Under the pieces are notes generated by a model. It did not search any database. It saw only the letters and a list, made by a program, of their open reading frames with translations, and had not been told where the DNA came from. A stretch of DNA of 64,000 bases from Pseudobacteriovorax antillogorgiicola. Lineage in GTDB: Bacteria; Bdellovibrionota_B; Oligoflexia; Oligoflexales; Oligoflexaceae. The position numbers and the translations under genes were made by a program. The stretch lies in NCBI RefSeq assembly GCF_900177345.1, contig NZ_FWZT01000017.1, positions 62,001 through 126,000 of the forward strand, read 5' to 3'. Shown in pieces: positions 1 to 8,239 of the stretch. Every line of letters begins with the position of its first letter. Position 1 is the first letter of the stretch.

Positions 1-154
1 GTATTGTAAAAAAGGGTGGTTATGTGTGGAGGTTCTGTCCAAATGCTTGACAGTTCCACCTGCTTAAGTTGCTTTGCAGCTCTTAGAGGCAGGGTTTACC
101 ATGAAAATGTTGAGATTTCAGAGCCTTACTAGATAACAGTTTCGACTCGCCAGC
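1..154. other. gene-free left edge
   Basis: No gene is supported in the first 154 bases. The only open stretch is a 36-codon frame at 22-132 on the plus strand with a weak purine-rich leader, which I do not call. No tRNA, terminator or repeat was recognised. Confidence 0.4.
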
Positions 155-562
155 TTATCCGATGAAATCATCCTTCACTTCACTCACCCGTTGCCAGGTT
201 TGCGTGACGGCTTGTGTCATGATTTCTGTTTCCCAAGTATCCCCTTTGGGGCAGTCCTTAAGTTCGTTCAGCCAACTAAGAAGGTCATCGATATACTTGC
301 CTTTGTCTGACTTCATCGTATGATCGTAAGTATGCTTGAGATGGGCTAACCAAGCATCTCGGTTCGAGGCGAGAAGATTGACAAGGTTATTAAGTCGAAC
401 AGTTCCTTCTTTCTCTTCCCAGCCACCTGCAATGCGAAATGGATACTGATCCTTGTCTTTTTTGTGAAGCCAGAGTTTGAAGTTATTTCCTAGATCTACA
501 ACTTCATAGTCGCTTGGCAGGGCCTCATGGAAGCCATCTGGCCGTTTCCAAACAAGATGCAT
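155..562 (-). CDS. hypothetical cytoplasmic protein
   Basis: A 135-residue protein I do not recognise. The start at 562 is chosen because an AGGAGG ribosome site sits six bases upstream; a start 12 codons earlier has no such site. It has no signal peptide or membrane segment. The N-terminal half is rich in W, K and D and looks beta-rich, and the C-terminal half is helical and charged (a WLAHLKHTYDH stretch, then DDLLSWLNEL). It lies downstream of the PilZ and MltG genes on the same strand, separated by about 100 bases holding a small hairpin, so it may be in the same transcript or separate. Confidence 0.6.
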   Translation of the reverse strand: MHLVWKRPDGFHEALPSDYEVVDLGNNFKLWLHKKDKDQYPFRIAGGWEEKEGTVRLNNLVNLLASNRDAWLAHLKHTYDHTMKSDKGKYIDDLLSWLNELKDCPKGDTWETEIMTQAVTQTWQRVSEVKDDFIG

Positions 563-600
563 CAATATCCTCCTAGTATTGCTAAAGGTACGTAGCAAGC

Positions 601-620
601 GGATTCTATCATAAGAATCC
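601..620 (-). terminator. hairpin downstream of PilZ gene
   Basis: Perfect 7-bp inverted repeat (GGATTCT / AGAATCC) with a 6-base loop, lying between the PilZ gene and the next minus-strand gene. There is no U-tract, so it may be a weak terminator or an mRNA-stabilising hairpin. Confidence 0.3.
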
Positions 621-663
621 CTTAAAAGACCAGCGTCCTCATATGCGTATCTTTAGCGGATTC

Positions 664-1038
664 CTAGGCTGGCTTCGTGCTTTCTCCACTATCGCCACCA
701 TGATATCGTTCAATGAAGTTCTCCATGGTCTTGCGTTGGTCCGCGGAAAACTCGTCAAATTGAACCCCCATACCAGAAGCAAGATCTTTCTCTGGAAGGG
801 CGGTCTGCACCCAAATTACTTTTCCAGACGCTTCGAGAGTTTCTTTGCTATCGGGAAGGGTAAAGGTCAATTTTACTTCGCTCCCCATATCGAGTGGCTT
901 GGACGTCTCGATAAAAACGCCTCCCGTCCCCAGGTCACGGCAGAAGTCAAAAAGGTAACTGCCATTTGGGGAACGGTAATCCACTAGTAATTGGATGGGG
1001 ATTCTTTGGTTGATACGATCGTCTTTCTTGCCGGCCAT
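664..1038 (-). CDS. PilZ-domain protein
   Basis: A 124-residue stand-alone PilZ protein, a family that binds cyclic di-GMP and passes the signal to motility, envelope or secretion machinery. The binding signatures are visible: R8xxxR12 (RINQR) and, at 35-40, DLGTGG, which fits the D/NxSxxG motif except that Ser is Gly. A GMGVQF strand lies near the end of the barrel. The architecture resembles the stand-alone TIGR02266-type PilZ proteins common in Myxococcus-like bacteria. The ATG has a GGAGAGGG leader. It starts 36 bases after mltG ends, same strand, so the two are probably co-transcribed. Ligand binding with the Ser-to-Gly change is likely but unproven. Confidence 0.85.
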   Translation of the reverse strand: MAGKKDDRINQRIPIQLLVDYRSPNGSYLFDFCRDLGTGGVFIETSKPLDMGSEVKLTFTLPDSKETLEASGKVIWVQTALPEKDLASGMGVQFDEFSADQRKTMENFIERYHGGDSGESTKPA

Positions 1039-1074
1039 GGACCCTCTCCTGAAAAAATATAAAAAACGTGCACC

Positions 1075-2097
1075 TTATTTTTGGTTTTCAAGCAGCAGCT
1101 TCACGTACTTATTGTGTTCCTTCAGAGTTTTAGTAAAGTAATGCCGCGTCGTACCAGCCTTCAACACATAATAATAATAGCCTTCATCAGTTGGGTTCAG
1201 CACTGCTTCCAAGGTAGACCCGGAAACGGCTCCAATAGGCCCTGGAGGCAAGCCTTTATGGATCCGAGTGTTGTAAGGGTTCTTAGCATCCTTTAAGTGC
1301 TTCCACTTGATATCCCCCTGATAGTCCTTGATCCCGTAGATCAAAGCGGCATCGATTCCTAAAGGCTCACCCTTTTTCAAGCGATTCCAGATCACTTCAG
1401 AGATCATAGTTTTCTCATCCTCGTGAGTGGTTTCCATCTCAATGAGTGATGCAAAGGTGACTGCTTGTTTTAAACTTAGCTTCTTATTCTTGATACGCTC
1501 TAAGTAGTTCGGAGGCAAGTTTTCCCAAAACGTAGCCACCATTTTCCGGAATACATCTTTTGCGGTGGGGCGACTTGTGAACGAATAGGTCGCCGGATAA
1601 AGAAAGCCCTCTAGGTTTTGATTTTTTATTTTTAGCTCTTTCAGGAAAGCTTGGTCATGAGCCAATGTCCAAAGCTCTTGATACTCCCCCACTGAATTTG
1701 CCACCAGACGATTTACCACCTGCTTTAAAGTGAAACCCTCAGGAATTACAAACTGTAAGGTAATCGGGGTATATGTTTTCCCTAGGGACATTTTTTGGTC
1801 GATATATACGGGAGAAATCTGCCCTGAAAATCGGTACCGTCCCGCTTGGTAGCGATGATAGTGACCAAACATTTTCACCCAAACTTTGAAGTTGAGAGCA
1901 TCATCGATGACGCCAGACGCCTCTAACGCCCCGGCCAGGGCATCGAGCTTCGTGCCCGCAGGGAAATGTATGACTGATGCCTTCTCCACAAAAACCTGCC
2001 TTTCCCCCCAGGACTTCATTTTAAAATAGTAAAATCCCGAACCAACGCCAATAAGACCTACAATAACAATCAGGTAACCGAGCAATCGCTTCAACAC
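1075..2097 (-). CDS. mltG: endolytic murein transglycosylase MltG (YceG)
   Basis: A 340-residue MltG. The family cleaves nascent peptidoglycan strands at the inner membrane and is thought to set glycan chain termination. One N-terminal membrane segment (about residues 5-25) precedes a periplasmic YceG domain. The catalytic glutamate lies in the SLIEMET segment, followed by the family NRL motif and LGIDAALIYGI, replacing the usual SDPTV-type stretch. Start: GTG at 2097 with AAGGAG ten bases upstream; a TTG one codon later is possible. Length matches the family. It lies upstream of the PilZ gene in the same direction and divergent from rnc. Confidence 0.93.
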   Translation of the reverse strand: MLKRLLGYLIVIVGLIGVGSGFYYFKMKSWGERQVFVEKASVIHFPAGTKLDALAGALEASGVIDDALNFKVWVKMFGHYHRYQAGRYRFSGQISPVYIDQKMSLGKTYTPITLQFVIPEGFTLKQVVNRLVANSVGEYQELWTLAHDQAFLKELKIKNQNLEGFLYPATYSFTSRPTAKDVFRKMVATFWENLPPNYLERIKNKKLSLKQAVTFASLIEMETTHEDEKTMISEVIWNRLKKGEPLGIDAALIYGIKDYQGDIKWKHLKDAKNPYNTRIHKGLPPGPIGAVSGSTLEAVLNPTDEGYYYYVLKAGTTRHYFTKTLKEHNKYVKLLLENQK

Positions 2098-2184
2098 AGA
2101 CCCAAGTCTCCTTGAAAAGGGTTTCGTTTCTAGAATATCACAAACTTAAGTACTTCGAGCCTCTTTCGACTCTCAAGTTTCCGC

Positions 2185-2212
2185 TTGATTCTTCTCGCAA
2201 CCTGTATATAAT
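2185..2212 (+). promoter_or_regulatory. sigma-70-type promoter for rnc
   Basis: TTGATT (2185-2190), 16-base spacer, perfect TATAAT (2207-2212), about 58 bases before the rnc start codon on the same strand. It is the clearest housekeeping promoter in the window and probably drives rnc and perhaps der. Confidence 0.6.
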
Positions 2213-2269
2213 GACGCGATTTACGAGAATGCGGAAATTCCCGCAGTCCACGAGAATGAATGAGCAAAC

Positions 2270-3055
2270 ATGCAAAAGACTCCATTATTCCAAAGCCTTA
2301 GTCAAGGGATGCAAGCTCAATTGAGCGACGTGCATCAGCTTTGCGATGGAATCGGCTACCAGTTTAAGAACACCGATTTGCTCGTAGAGGCCTTGACCCA
2401 TAGTTCGGCTGCTCAAGAGCTGCTCCGTCGTAGCCAGGGCGAGCTATCGATCCCCTGGAACGAGCGCTTGGAGTTTCTCGGCGATTCAGTGCTGGGTTTG
2501 GTGCTTAGTACGCATCTGCTTCATCATCCAGAAGGCTTTGCGGAAGGACAGCTATCGAAAATTCGAGCTGCTCTAGTTAACGAATCATCACTCGCCGGCT
2601 TGAGCAAGACGATCGGTTTAGGCCGATTCCTACTAATGAGCGTGGGTGAGGAAAAAGGCCGAGGCCGCCATAAACCGTCTGTTTTAGCAGATGCTTTTGA
2701 AGCCTTGCTCGGCGCAATTTACGTGGATGGTGGCTTTGCTGCTGCAGAAAAGGTGATACTCGATGTGTACCGCGAGAGGCTTGCAAGCCCTCTGGAGACA
2801 CTGATACAAAAGGATTATAAGTCCCGCCTGCAGGAACTGACGCAAGGTACCTATAAGGAAGCACCGGAATATCGCGTTGTGGACCAAAAAGGCCCAGACC
2901 ACGATATTTCGTTTCAGGTGGATGTTAACTTTCGGGGCCAGTTTTTGGGTACAGGTCGCGGACCAAGCAAGAAGGTGGCCTCTCAGAATGCCGCTCGCCA
3001 TGCTCTGGAAACCGTGCTAGAGAACCCCGACATACTAACTGAAGGTATGACCTAA
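2270..3055 (+). CDS. rnc: ribonuclease III
   Basis: RNase III, 261 residues. It cuts double-stranded RNA in rRNA processing and mRNA turnover. The family signature ERLEFLGDSVLGL is at 65-77 (E68, D72), the second catalytic block DAFEALLGAIYVDGG follows at 141-155 (D141, E144), and a C-terminal dsRNA-binding domain spans about 180-255 (GxGxSKKxAxxxAA-type end). The N-terminus is about 25 residues longer than the E. coli enzyme. The ATG at 2270 follows a weak GAGC leader. A good sigma-70 promoter lies upstream. It is followed 55 bases later by der. Domain order and length are canonical. Confidence 0.97.
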   Translation: MQKTPLFQSLSQGMQAQLSDVHQLCDGIGYQFKNTDLLVEALTHSSAAQELLRRSQGELSIPWNERLEFLGDSVLGLVLSTHLLHHPEGFAEGQLSKIRAALVNESSLAGLSKTIGLGRFLLMSVGEEKGRGRHKPSVLADAFEALLGAIYVDGGFAAAEKVILDVYRERLASPLETLIQKDYKSRLQELTQGTYKEAPEYRVVDQKGPDHDISFQVDVNFRGQFLGTGRGPSKKVASQNAARHALETVLENPDILTEGMT

Positions 3056-3110
3056 ATCCGTCTTTAGGATAGATTTATGCCATATCTTCCGCGATATATA
3101 AGGCTAGACC

Positions 3111-4487
3111 ATGAACCAAGGATTAGTAGCAATTGTAGGGCGGCCCAACGTTGGCAAGTCGACGCTCTTCAATCGCCTGACAAAAACAAATAATGCCATC
3201 ATTCACAACCGACCAGGTGTAACCCGAGATCGTCTCTACGGAACTGTCACCTCTGTCGACGAAGACGGCAGCGGTTACTCGATTATTGATACTGGCGGCT
3301 TTGAAACCAAGGATTTATATTATCAGCCTTTCGCCAAAAATATTGTTTGGGAACAAACAGAGATGGCTATTGAAGAGGCTGATGTAGTCCTCATGGTTCT
3401 CGATGCCAAGGCTGGGCTTCACCCGCATGATCGCGAGCTAGTTCAATACCTTCATAAGTTGGAAAAGCGAGTGATCTATGTGGCTAACAAAGTTGATGGC
3501 CAAGAACAAACGCCTGCCATGTGGGAATTCTATGAGCTAGGCTTGGATCACATCTATAACTGTAGTGCTGCACACAACCGAGGCGTCTGGGATCTAGCCT
3601 GCGCGATTGAAGATGAGCTTGAAAAAGTTAATGGTACCAAGCTTCAACTGGACCATGATGGCGCCACTAAGATCGCATTGATCGGTAGACCCAATGCTGG
3701 AAAATCTTCGATTCTTAATCGACTTTGTGGAGAGAATCGATCCCTTGTGAGCGATGTTGCCGGCACCACTCGCGACACGATTGATACCGTGATCAGCTAC
3801 AACAAAAAACCCTATGTGCTCCTTGATACCGCTGGAGTCCGACGTCGAAAAAAGATTTCAGATAAGCTTGAAGGCTTGATGGTCATCAAGAGCTTACGAG
3901 CCATCGAAGATGCTGACATCGTGGTGATTGTGATCACTGCTGATGAGGGCATGTCAGATCAAGACGCGCGGTTAGCATCCCTAGCAGCAGACAAATACAA
4001 GCCTGTTCTAATCGTTGTTAATAAGTGGGATTTAATCCCCAACAAGGACTCGAATACCGCACGGGAGTACGAGCTCGACCTTCGAGAAAAATTAGCTGAC
4101 ATTTCTTACTTCCCTGTTCTCTTTACATCTTGTTTGGAAAACAAGCGTATCCATAAAATCCTTCAAGAAGTGGAAGCTCTGGCAACTGCTTATGATAAGC
4201 GCGTACCGACTGCACGCTTGAACGAAGTACTCGAACGCGCCGTTCATGAACACACACCTGCTTTGATTCGCAAGCTGAACAAGCGAGTGAAGTTCTACTA
4301 TGCGACTCAAGTAAGAACAATGCCTCCAACCATCGTTGTCAAATGTAATGTTGCAGGTGAAATTCAAGAATCTTACAAGCGCTATCTAACCAAGCGTTTC
4401 AGAAAAGATCTAGAGTTTGGCAAAACACCGCTACGGGTCCTATTCCGAGGCAAGAAAGAAGAAAAAGAATTTAAAGCCCAGTCTTAG
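3111..4487 (+). CDS. der: GTPase Der (EngA), ribosome assembly
   Basis: A double-GTPase factor for 50S maturation, 458 residues. The first G domain has GRPNVGKST near residue 10, DTGGF and NKVDG; the second has GRPNAGKSS near 193, DTAGV and NKWD. A KH-like C-terminal domain follows, with a basic tail. In E. coli der lies beside bamB and yfgM; homologues of both are found 4-6 kb away here, so part of that neighbourhood is kept. It ends convergently with the hemoglobin gene, separated by a terminator that serves the opposite strand. Confidence 0.97.
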   Translation: MNQGLVAIVGRPNVGKSTLFNRLTKTNNAIIHNRPGVTRDRLYGTVTSVDEDGSGYSIIDTGGFETKDLYYQPFAKNIVWEQTEMAIEEADVVLMVLDAKAGLHPHDRELVQYLHKLEKRVIYVANKVDGQEQTPAMWEFYELGLDHIYNCSAAHNRGVWDLACAIEDELEKVNGTKLQLDHDGATKIALIGRPNAGKSSILNRLCGENRSLVSDVAGTTRDTIDTVISYNKKPYVLLDTAGVRRRKKISDKLEGLMVIKSLRAIEDADIVVIVITADEGMSDQDARLASLAADKYKPVLIVVNKWDLIPNKDSNTAREYELDLREKLADISYFPVLFTSCLENKRIHKILQEVEALATAYDKRVPTARLNEVLERAVHEHTPALIRKLNKRVKFYYATQVRTMPPTIVVKCNVAGEIQESYKRYLTKRFRKDLEFGKTPLRVLFRGKKEEKEFKAQS

Positions 4488-4491
4488 TATA

Positions 4492-4519
4492 GAAAAAAAA
4501 GGCAGATCCATTCTGCCTC
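4492..4519 (-). terminator. rho-independent terminator of the hemoglobin gene
   Basis: 6-bp GC-rich stem (GGCAGA / TCTGCC, 5-base loop) followed on the minus strand by eight T residues, just after the hemoglobin stop codon. On the plus strand the A-run precedes the stem, so it mainly serves the minus strand. Confidence 0.8.
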
Positions 4520-4522
4520 CAG

Positions 4523-4891
4523 CTATTGATTGCAAGGCGTCCCCTTTACAATCAATGGCTTTAGCCTATCTTCTCGCTCAAGCCACTGCTTTTTAATATC
4601 AGGGTCCACTTGAAATTCATCCAGTACTTCGGCCATAAGTACTTGTCTTCGGCCAAAGTGAGCTTGATTGATTTTTAATTGGCGATGAGCTTGACCGAGA
4701 CTCTTACCCCTATACGGTCCCGGCCCGCCAAGCATGGAAGATGCGAATTGGATTTGCATTTCAGTAAGATGCTTCTGATCAAAACCCCAGAATAGATGAG
4801 CGATCAATGGGTCTTTAAATGCTCGGTCGTAGAATTCTGTGATAATGGCGGCAAGGAAGTCGCCGCCAAGGCGATCGTAAAGACTAGTCAT
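4523..4891 (-). CDS. group I truncated hemoglobin
   Basis: A 122-residue truncated (2-over-2) hemoglobin, a family that binds O2 or NO and is often linked to nitrosative stress. Features: the MTSLYDRLGG start typical of group I, B10 tyrosine (Y21) after F20, the glycine-rich loop GGPGPYRG, and the proximal His in GQAHRQLKI (H69). The start at 4891 is fixed by an AGGGAGGGA leader; an in-frame extension upstream has no family similarity. No membrane segment. It is monocistronic with its own terminator; upstream on the same strand is an unrelated exported protein gene. Confidence 0.93.
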   Translation of the reverse strand: MTSLYDRLGGDFLAAIITEFYDRAFKDPLIAHLFWGFDQKHLTEMQIQFASSMLGGPGPYRGKSLGQAHRQLKINQAHFGRRQVLMAEVLDEFQVDPDIKKQWLEREDRLKPLIVKGTPCNQ

Positions 4892-4982
4892 ATAAGACTC
4901 CCTCCCTCTTAAGCCTTTTTGCTTAGAGCACCTCAGACAGGAATGCAAGCCCAATTGGGATTCAGGCAGAGAGCCACGGCGC

Positions 4983-5576
4983 CTATTTAGAAGGCTTGAG
5001 TTGGCTAGGCTTAAATCGCGCCATATCCATGGACCGAGCAGGACCAAATGGCTCTTGTATATAGAGTTCCACGATGGGTTGGCCAGACTTATTCTTAAAT
5101 TTAATCGCAGTCGTCCCTTTGAAATTGTAGACGAAGCGGCTGCCCTCTAAGATTCCCGCTACATCTGTATAGCCGATTTGCTCCTCTAAGTCGCGGCTCT
5201 GACCGTACTGCTTATAGAGCCTCACTCGATACTTCAACGTCATACTAGCCTTATCCCAAGCCTTCGGCTGTAGCTCAATATGCCAGCGATCGATATAAAA
5301 ATGTGTTGATCGTTCAATACGAGATCTGAGATTACGCTTCAAAGGGCTTGTCTTTGCAAAACCGATGCGATTGACCCCGCCTTTGTCTGTTACAACTAAC
5401 TTCTTATACGGCACCAATTTCACCCCTAGCCTGACTCTAGCAACCTTTTTGGGAGCCTTGGGTAATCTTACAAGGGTATCCCTGCCAGGATTGATGCCTT
5501 TTAACTCGGTACCTAACGCAGTTGCGCTGAGGCACGAGAACGCCCCGATCATAAGCCATAGTCCCATGAATTTCAT
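4983..5576 (-). CDS. exported protein of unknown function
   Basis: A 197-residue protein with a signal peptide (MKFMGLWLMIGAFSCLSATALG, cut after about 22). The start at 5576 is chosen because it begins the signal peptide and has an AGGG leader; an earlier ATG gives an implausible N-terminus. The mature part is basic and beta-rich, with no Cys pairs and no motif I know. It ends in KPSQLKPSK. Likely periplasmic. It lies between the hemoglobin gene and a divergent membrane-anchored protein gene. Confidence 0.65.
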   Translation of the reverse strand: MKFMGLWLMIGAFSCLSATALGTELKGINPGRDTLVRLPKAPKKVARVRLGVKLVPYKKLVVTDKGGVNRIGFAKTSPLKRNLRSRIERSTHFYIDRWHIELQPKAWDKASMTLKYRVRLYKQYGQSRDLEEQIGYTDVAGILEGSRFVYNFKGTTAIKFKNKSGQPIVELYIQEPFGPARSMDMARFKPSQLKPSK

Positions 5577-5701
5577 AATGATACCCTGCTGTTGACGCCT
5601 TGAAGAGACGGTTCGATATGGTAAGTATGTACCTCGTTCATGTATGATTATAACACTAACGACCACTAATTGTTAAATCGCTTGGCAGCTAAGACTTTAA
5701 G

Positions 5702-7003
5702 ATGATGATCTGGAGAATCGCTCACATTGCTTTACTAGTGCTCCCACTACTGTGGATGTTTCTCATTCCAGTTGCCGTGCATTCCTCTTGGAGCCGGGCC
5801 TCTACCTTCGAACAATTAAAGCTGACCGAATTTGCGATTGTACGATACAAAAGCCTTTATAATCGGCTGCCAGATTCCCTAGCAGAAGTGAGAGCGTTCT
5901 TGCGATCGATTGATATCGACTACTCCCCTTACGATAACTATGGGCACCGGCTTCAGTATGTGAAGCTTTCGGCCAATGAGTTTTTTATTAAGTCCTTCGG
6001 CCCCAACCAACGATTGGATACTCAGCTTATAGAAACAGATTTGACCATAGCTCATATGAAAGCACCCAACCGCCAACCGCTGGTTTTAGTTGGCTCAGAT
6101 ACAGGTCCGCTCAGCCTTTACCCGGCCCCTGCTTTGCTGGGGGCCAGTACTCAGGCAAGTGGTGATTACTATGCGCGGCTAGTTGTTGAGCAGTCCAGCT
6201 CCAGCAAAAGACTGATCGTACTTCATAAAGCCCAAAGCAGCTTTGTCATGGCCTCGTTTCACGATAGTATTAGCGAATTCTTTTGGCTTCCCGACGGCCG
6301 TCGGATCGTTTTTTCAGCTACAGGCTCGGAGCGCTATCGGGATGGAATCTATATTTGGAATCTTGAAAACAATGAGACTATCAACCTGCTCGATAATATT
6401 GTCGAGGAGCATTATCCGCAAAAACCCAAGAAATTCTATATCGCTCTAAGCTCAGTGAGCCTTGAAACTGGATCGATCTATGTCCTTCTAAGACCAGCTC
6501 TAACTGCCGAACTATCGCCACGGGAATTCTATCACTTTGAGAACCTAATTGAGATCAACAGCAAAGACGATGAATTTTATTTCCAACAGTTTGATAGTGG
6601 TCCTGACCTGTTTGAATTTGCTCTGAGTCCCTCGAATCAAGTAACTCCTGGAGACGAAGCATTGCCCGACCAAAGAAACTGGGCATCTCTTCCCACAAGT
6701 GGGTCTCTAGAGAATACCATTGAGCAATGGCAGTCCCATTGCGCGGAATACTCTGAATCTCCCACCTTTCCTTACTGTCTTTGGTGGCTGGCTTCACTCT
6801 ATAACGATGCCTACAGAGTCCTTAATCAGGATGCTCCGGACCAAGCTCATACAATCCGTAGTTTTGGTATTGAAGTTTCGAGGCTTCTCGACGAACAAAT
6901 CGTTGCCCCAGAGTATCTACGGGCCATGGGTTTCTACCTTAAAACTCAATTGGAAAACGACCAAGCAAGCGACTACGAAATCTCTGATTTATCATTGCCA
7001 TAA
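5702..7003 (+). CDS. membrane-anchored protein with pseudopilin-like and propeller-like parts
   Basis: A 433-residue protein. The N-terminus has one hydrophobic anchor (about 5-27), then a helix with a low-complexity resemblance to GspG pseudopilins: LPDSLAEV, then SPYDNYGHRLQYV ... FIKSFGPNQRLDT, mirroring the GspG pattern of DPFGNxYxY and SxGPDG. There is no prepilin peptidase site. Around 190-225 is one blade typical of TolB/WD-like propellers (LPDGRRIVFSATG ... GIYIWNLE). The rest is not recognisable. It probably acts on the periplasmic face of the inner membrane. It is divergent from the exported protein gene and followed by the guanylyltransferase gene 80 bases later. Function unknown. 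Confidence 0.7.
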   Translation: MMIWRIAHIALLVLPLLWMFLIPVAVHSSWSRASTFEQLKLTEFAIVRYKSLYNRLPDSLAEVRAFLRSIDIDYSPYDNYGHRLQYVKLSANEFFIKSFGPNQRLDTQLIETDLTIAHMKAPNRQPLVLVGSDTGPLSLYPAPALLGASTQASGDYYARLVVEQSSSSKRLIVLHKAQSSFVMASFHDSISEFFWLPDGRRIVFSATGSERYRDGIYIWNLENNETINLLDNIVEEHYPQKPKKFYIALSSVSLETGSIYVLLRPALTAELSPREFYHFENLIEINSKDDEFYFQQFDSGPDLFEFALSPSNQVTPGDEALPDQRNWASLPTSGSLENTIEQWQSHCAEYSESPTFPYCLWWLASLYNDAYRVLNQDAPDQAHTIRSFGIEVSRLLDEQIVAPEYLRAMGFYLKTQLENDQASDYEISDLSLP

Positions 7004-7083
7004 GACCCGTGGAAAGCCGTTGTCAAGCGCCTGTAGTTGTTCCATTATAGGAAATTAAACTGTGCATGTGAGAGGAGTTTAGT

Positions 7084-8178
7084 TTGACGCATCTAGCCGA
7101 CAATGTTTATGCCGTTATCCTAGCGGGTGGCAGCGGCACCCGATTTTGGCCAAAGTCACGTCACCGCAGCCCGAAGCAGCTATGCACCATAGGCAGTGAT
7201 TCGAAGACAATGATCGAGATCACGCTTGAACGGCTAGACAAATTTATTCCTGTAGAACGTCGCCTGATCGTGACCCACAAAGACCAAGTCGATGACACCA
7301 GAGATATAGTGGGTGATCGCTGCCAGTGGTATTTAGCAGAGCCAGAAGCTCGCAATACGGCCAATGCTCTTACCTTAGCAGCCTTAGAAATCAATGCCCG
7401 ATACAAGGGCGATAAGAAGCCGATCATGGTCTCCCTACATGCTGACCATGTCATTCAAAAGGTAGATCTCTTCCAAGATGCCATCCGTGATGGGGTGCAA
7501 GTTGCAGCAGAAGGTTTGCTAACCTTACTAGGAATTGTGCCTAGCTATCCTGAAACTGGGTACGGCTATATCGAAAAAGGCGAGGCTCTGAGCAACACGC
7601 CAGGCGCCAAAGTGAAGAGCTTTCGCGAGAAACCTGAGCTTTCTATCGCTACGGAATATGTATCTTCAGGTCGCTTCCTTTGGAATGCTGGTATTTTTAT
7701 CTGGAAGACAGAAACACTGCTTCGTGAGCTAGAAGAGAAGCTTCCTATAGCACCTCAAAAGTTAAAAACCTTGCTTGCCGACAAGGGCAGCTTTCAAGAC
7801 CTTCCACCCGAAGATTTAGAGACGGTGTACGGCCAGCTTCCAAAAATTTCCATCGACCACGCGGTTCTTGAAACCAGCAAGCAGGTGGCTGTAATCGATG
7901 CTGATATTGGTTGGCAAGACGTAGGCAGCTGGGATGCTCTAGCCAAGTGCTTCCCCACTGACTCAAACGGTAACCTGAGATATGGCGATGTGATTAGCAT
8001 TGATAGCGAAGGAACCACTATCGACTCAGACGGCCCTCTGATTGCATGCATTGGCCTGAAAGATATGATAGTAGTGACCGCAAAAGGCGCCGTCCTGGTT
8101 TGTCCTAGGGATCGTGCTCAAGATGTTCGAAAGATCGTGAGCTACTTGAAAGAGGGTAATCGCGAGGAATATTTATAA
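7084..8178 (+). CDS. mannose-1-phosphate guanylyltransferase
   Basis: A nucleotidyltransferase making GDP-mannose from mannose-1-phosphate and GTP, feeding polysaccharide or LPS sugars. The nucleotide loop AGGSGTRFWPKSRHRSPKQL lies at about 15-34, followed by EKP and the FLWNAGIF block. At 364 residues it is the single-domain type without the C-terminal phosphomannose isomerase cupin found in ManC/AlgA fusions. Start is TTG at 7084 with a GAGGAG ribosome site 6 bases upstream; no ATG fits. It is the last gene of a short plus-strand run and ends facing bamB across a hairpin. Confidence 0.9.
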   Translation: MTHLADNVYAVILAGGSGTRFWPKSRHRSPKQLCTIGSDSKTMIEITLERLDKFIPVERRLIVTHKDQVDDTRDIVGDRCQWYLAEPEARNTANALTLAALEINARYKGDKKPIMVSLHADHVIQKVDLFQDAIRDGVQVAAEGLLTLLGIVPSYPETGYGYIEKGEALSNTPGAKVKSFREKPELSIATEYVSSGRFLWNAGIFIWKTETLLRELEEKLPIAPQKLKTLLADKGSFQDLPPEDLETVYGQLPKISIDHAVLETSKQVAVIDADIGWQDVGSWDALAKCFPTDSNGNLRYGDVISIDSEGTTIDSDGPLIACIGLKDMIVVTAKGAVLVCPRDRAQDVRKIVSYLKEGNREEYL

Positions 8179-8194
8179 CGAGCAGAGTTTAAGA

Positions 8195-8214
8195 GGTTGT
8201 CTGAAAAGACAACC
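8195..8214. terminator. convergent hairpin with GAAA loop
   Basis: Perfect 8-bp stem GGTTGTCT / AGACAACC closed by a GAAA tetraloop on the plus strand (TTTC on the minus strand), between two converging genes. No U-tract on either side; it probably protects or terminates both transcripts. Confidence 0.5.
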
Positions 8215-8239
8215 CAGAAGATAGCCCCTTATCGCAAGC

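Noticed and set aside
22-132. 36-codon Cys-containing frame at the window start
   Set aside because: Weak ribosome site, no recognisable feature and too short to support.
643-987. 114-codon plus-strand frame
   Set aside because: Lies wholly opposite the PilZ gene, whose motifs are clear.
2112-2324. 70-codon frame across the rnc promoter
   Set aside because: It overlaps the sigma-70 promoter and the rnc start in another frame; no ribosome site.
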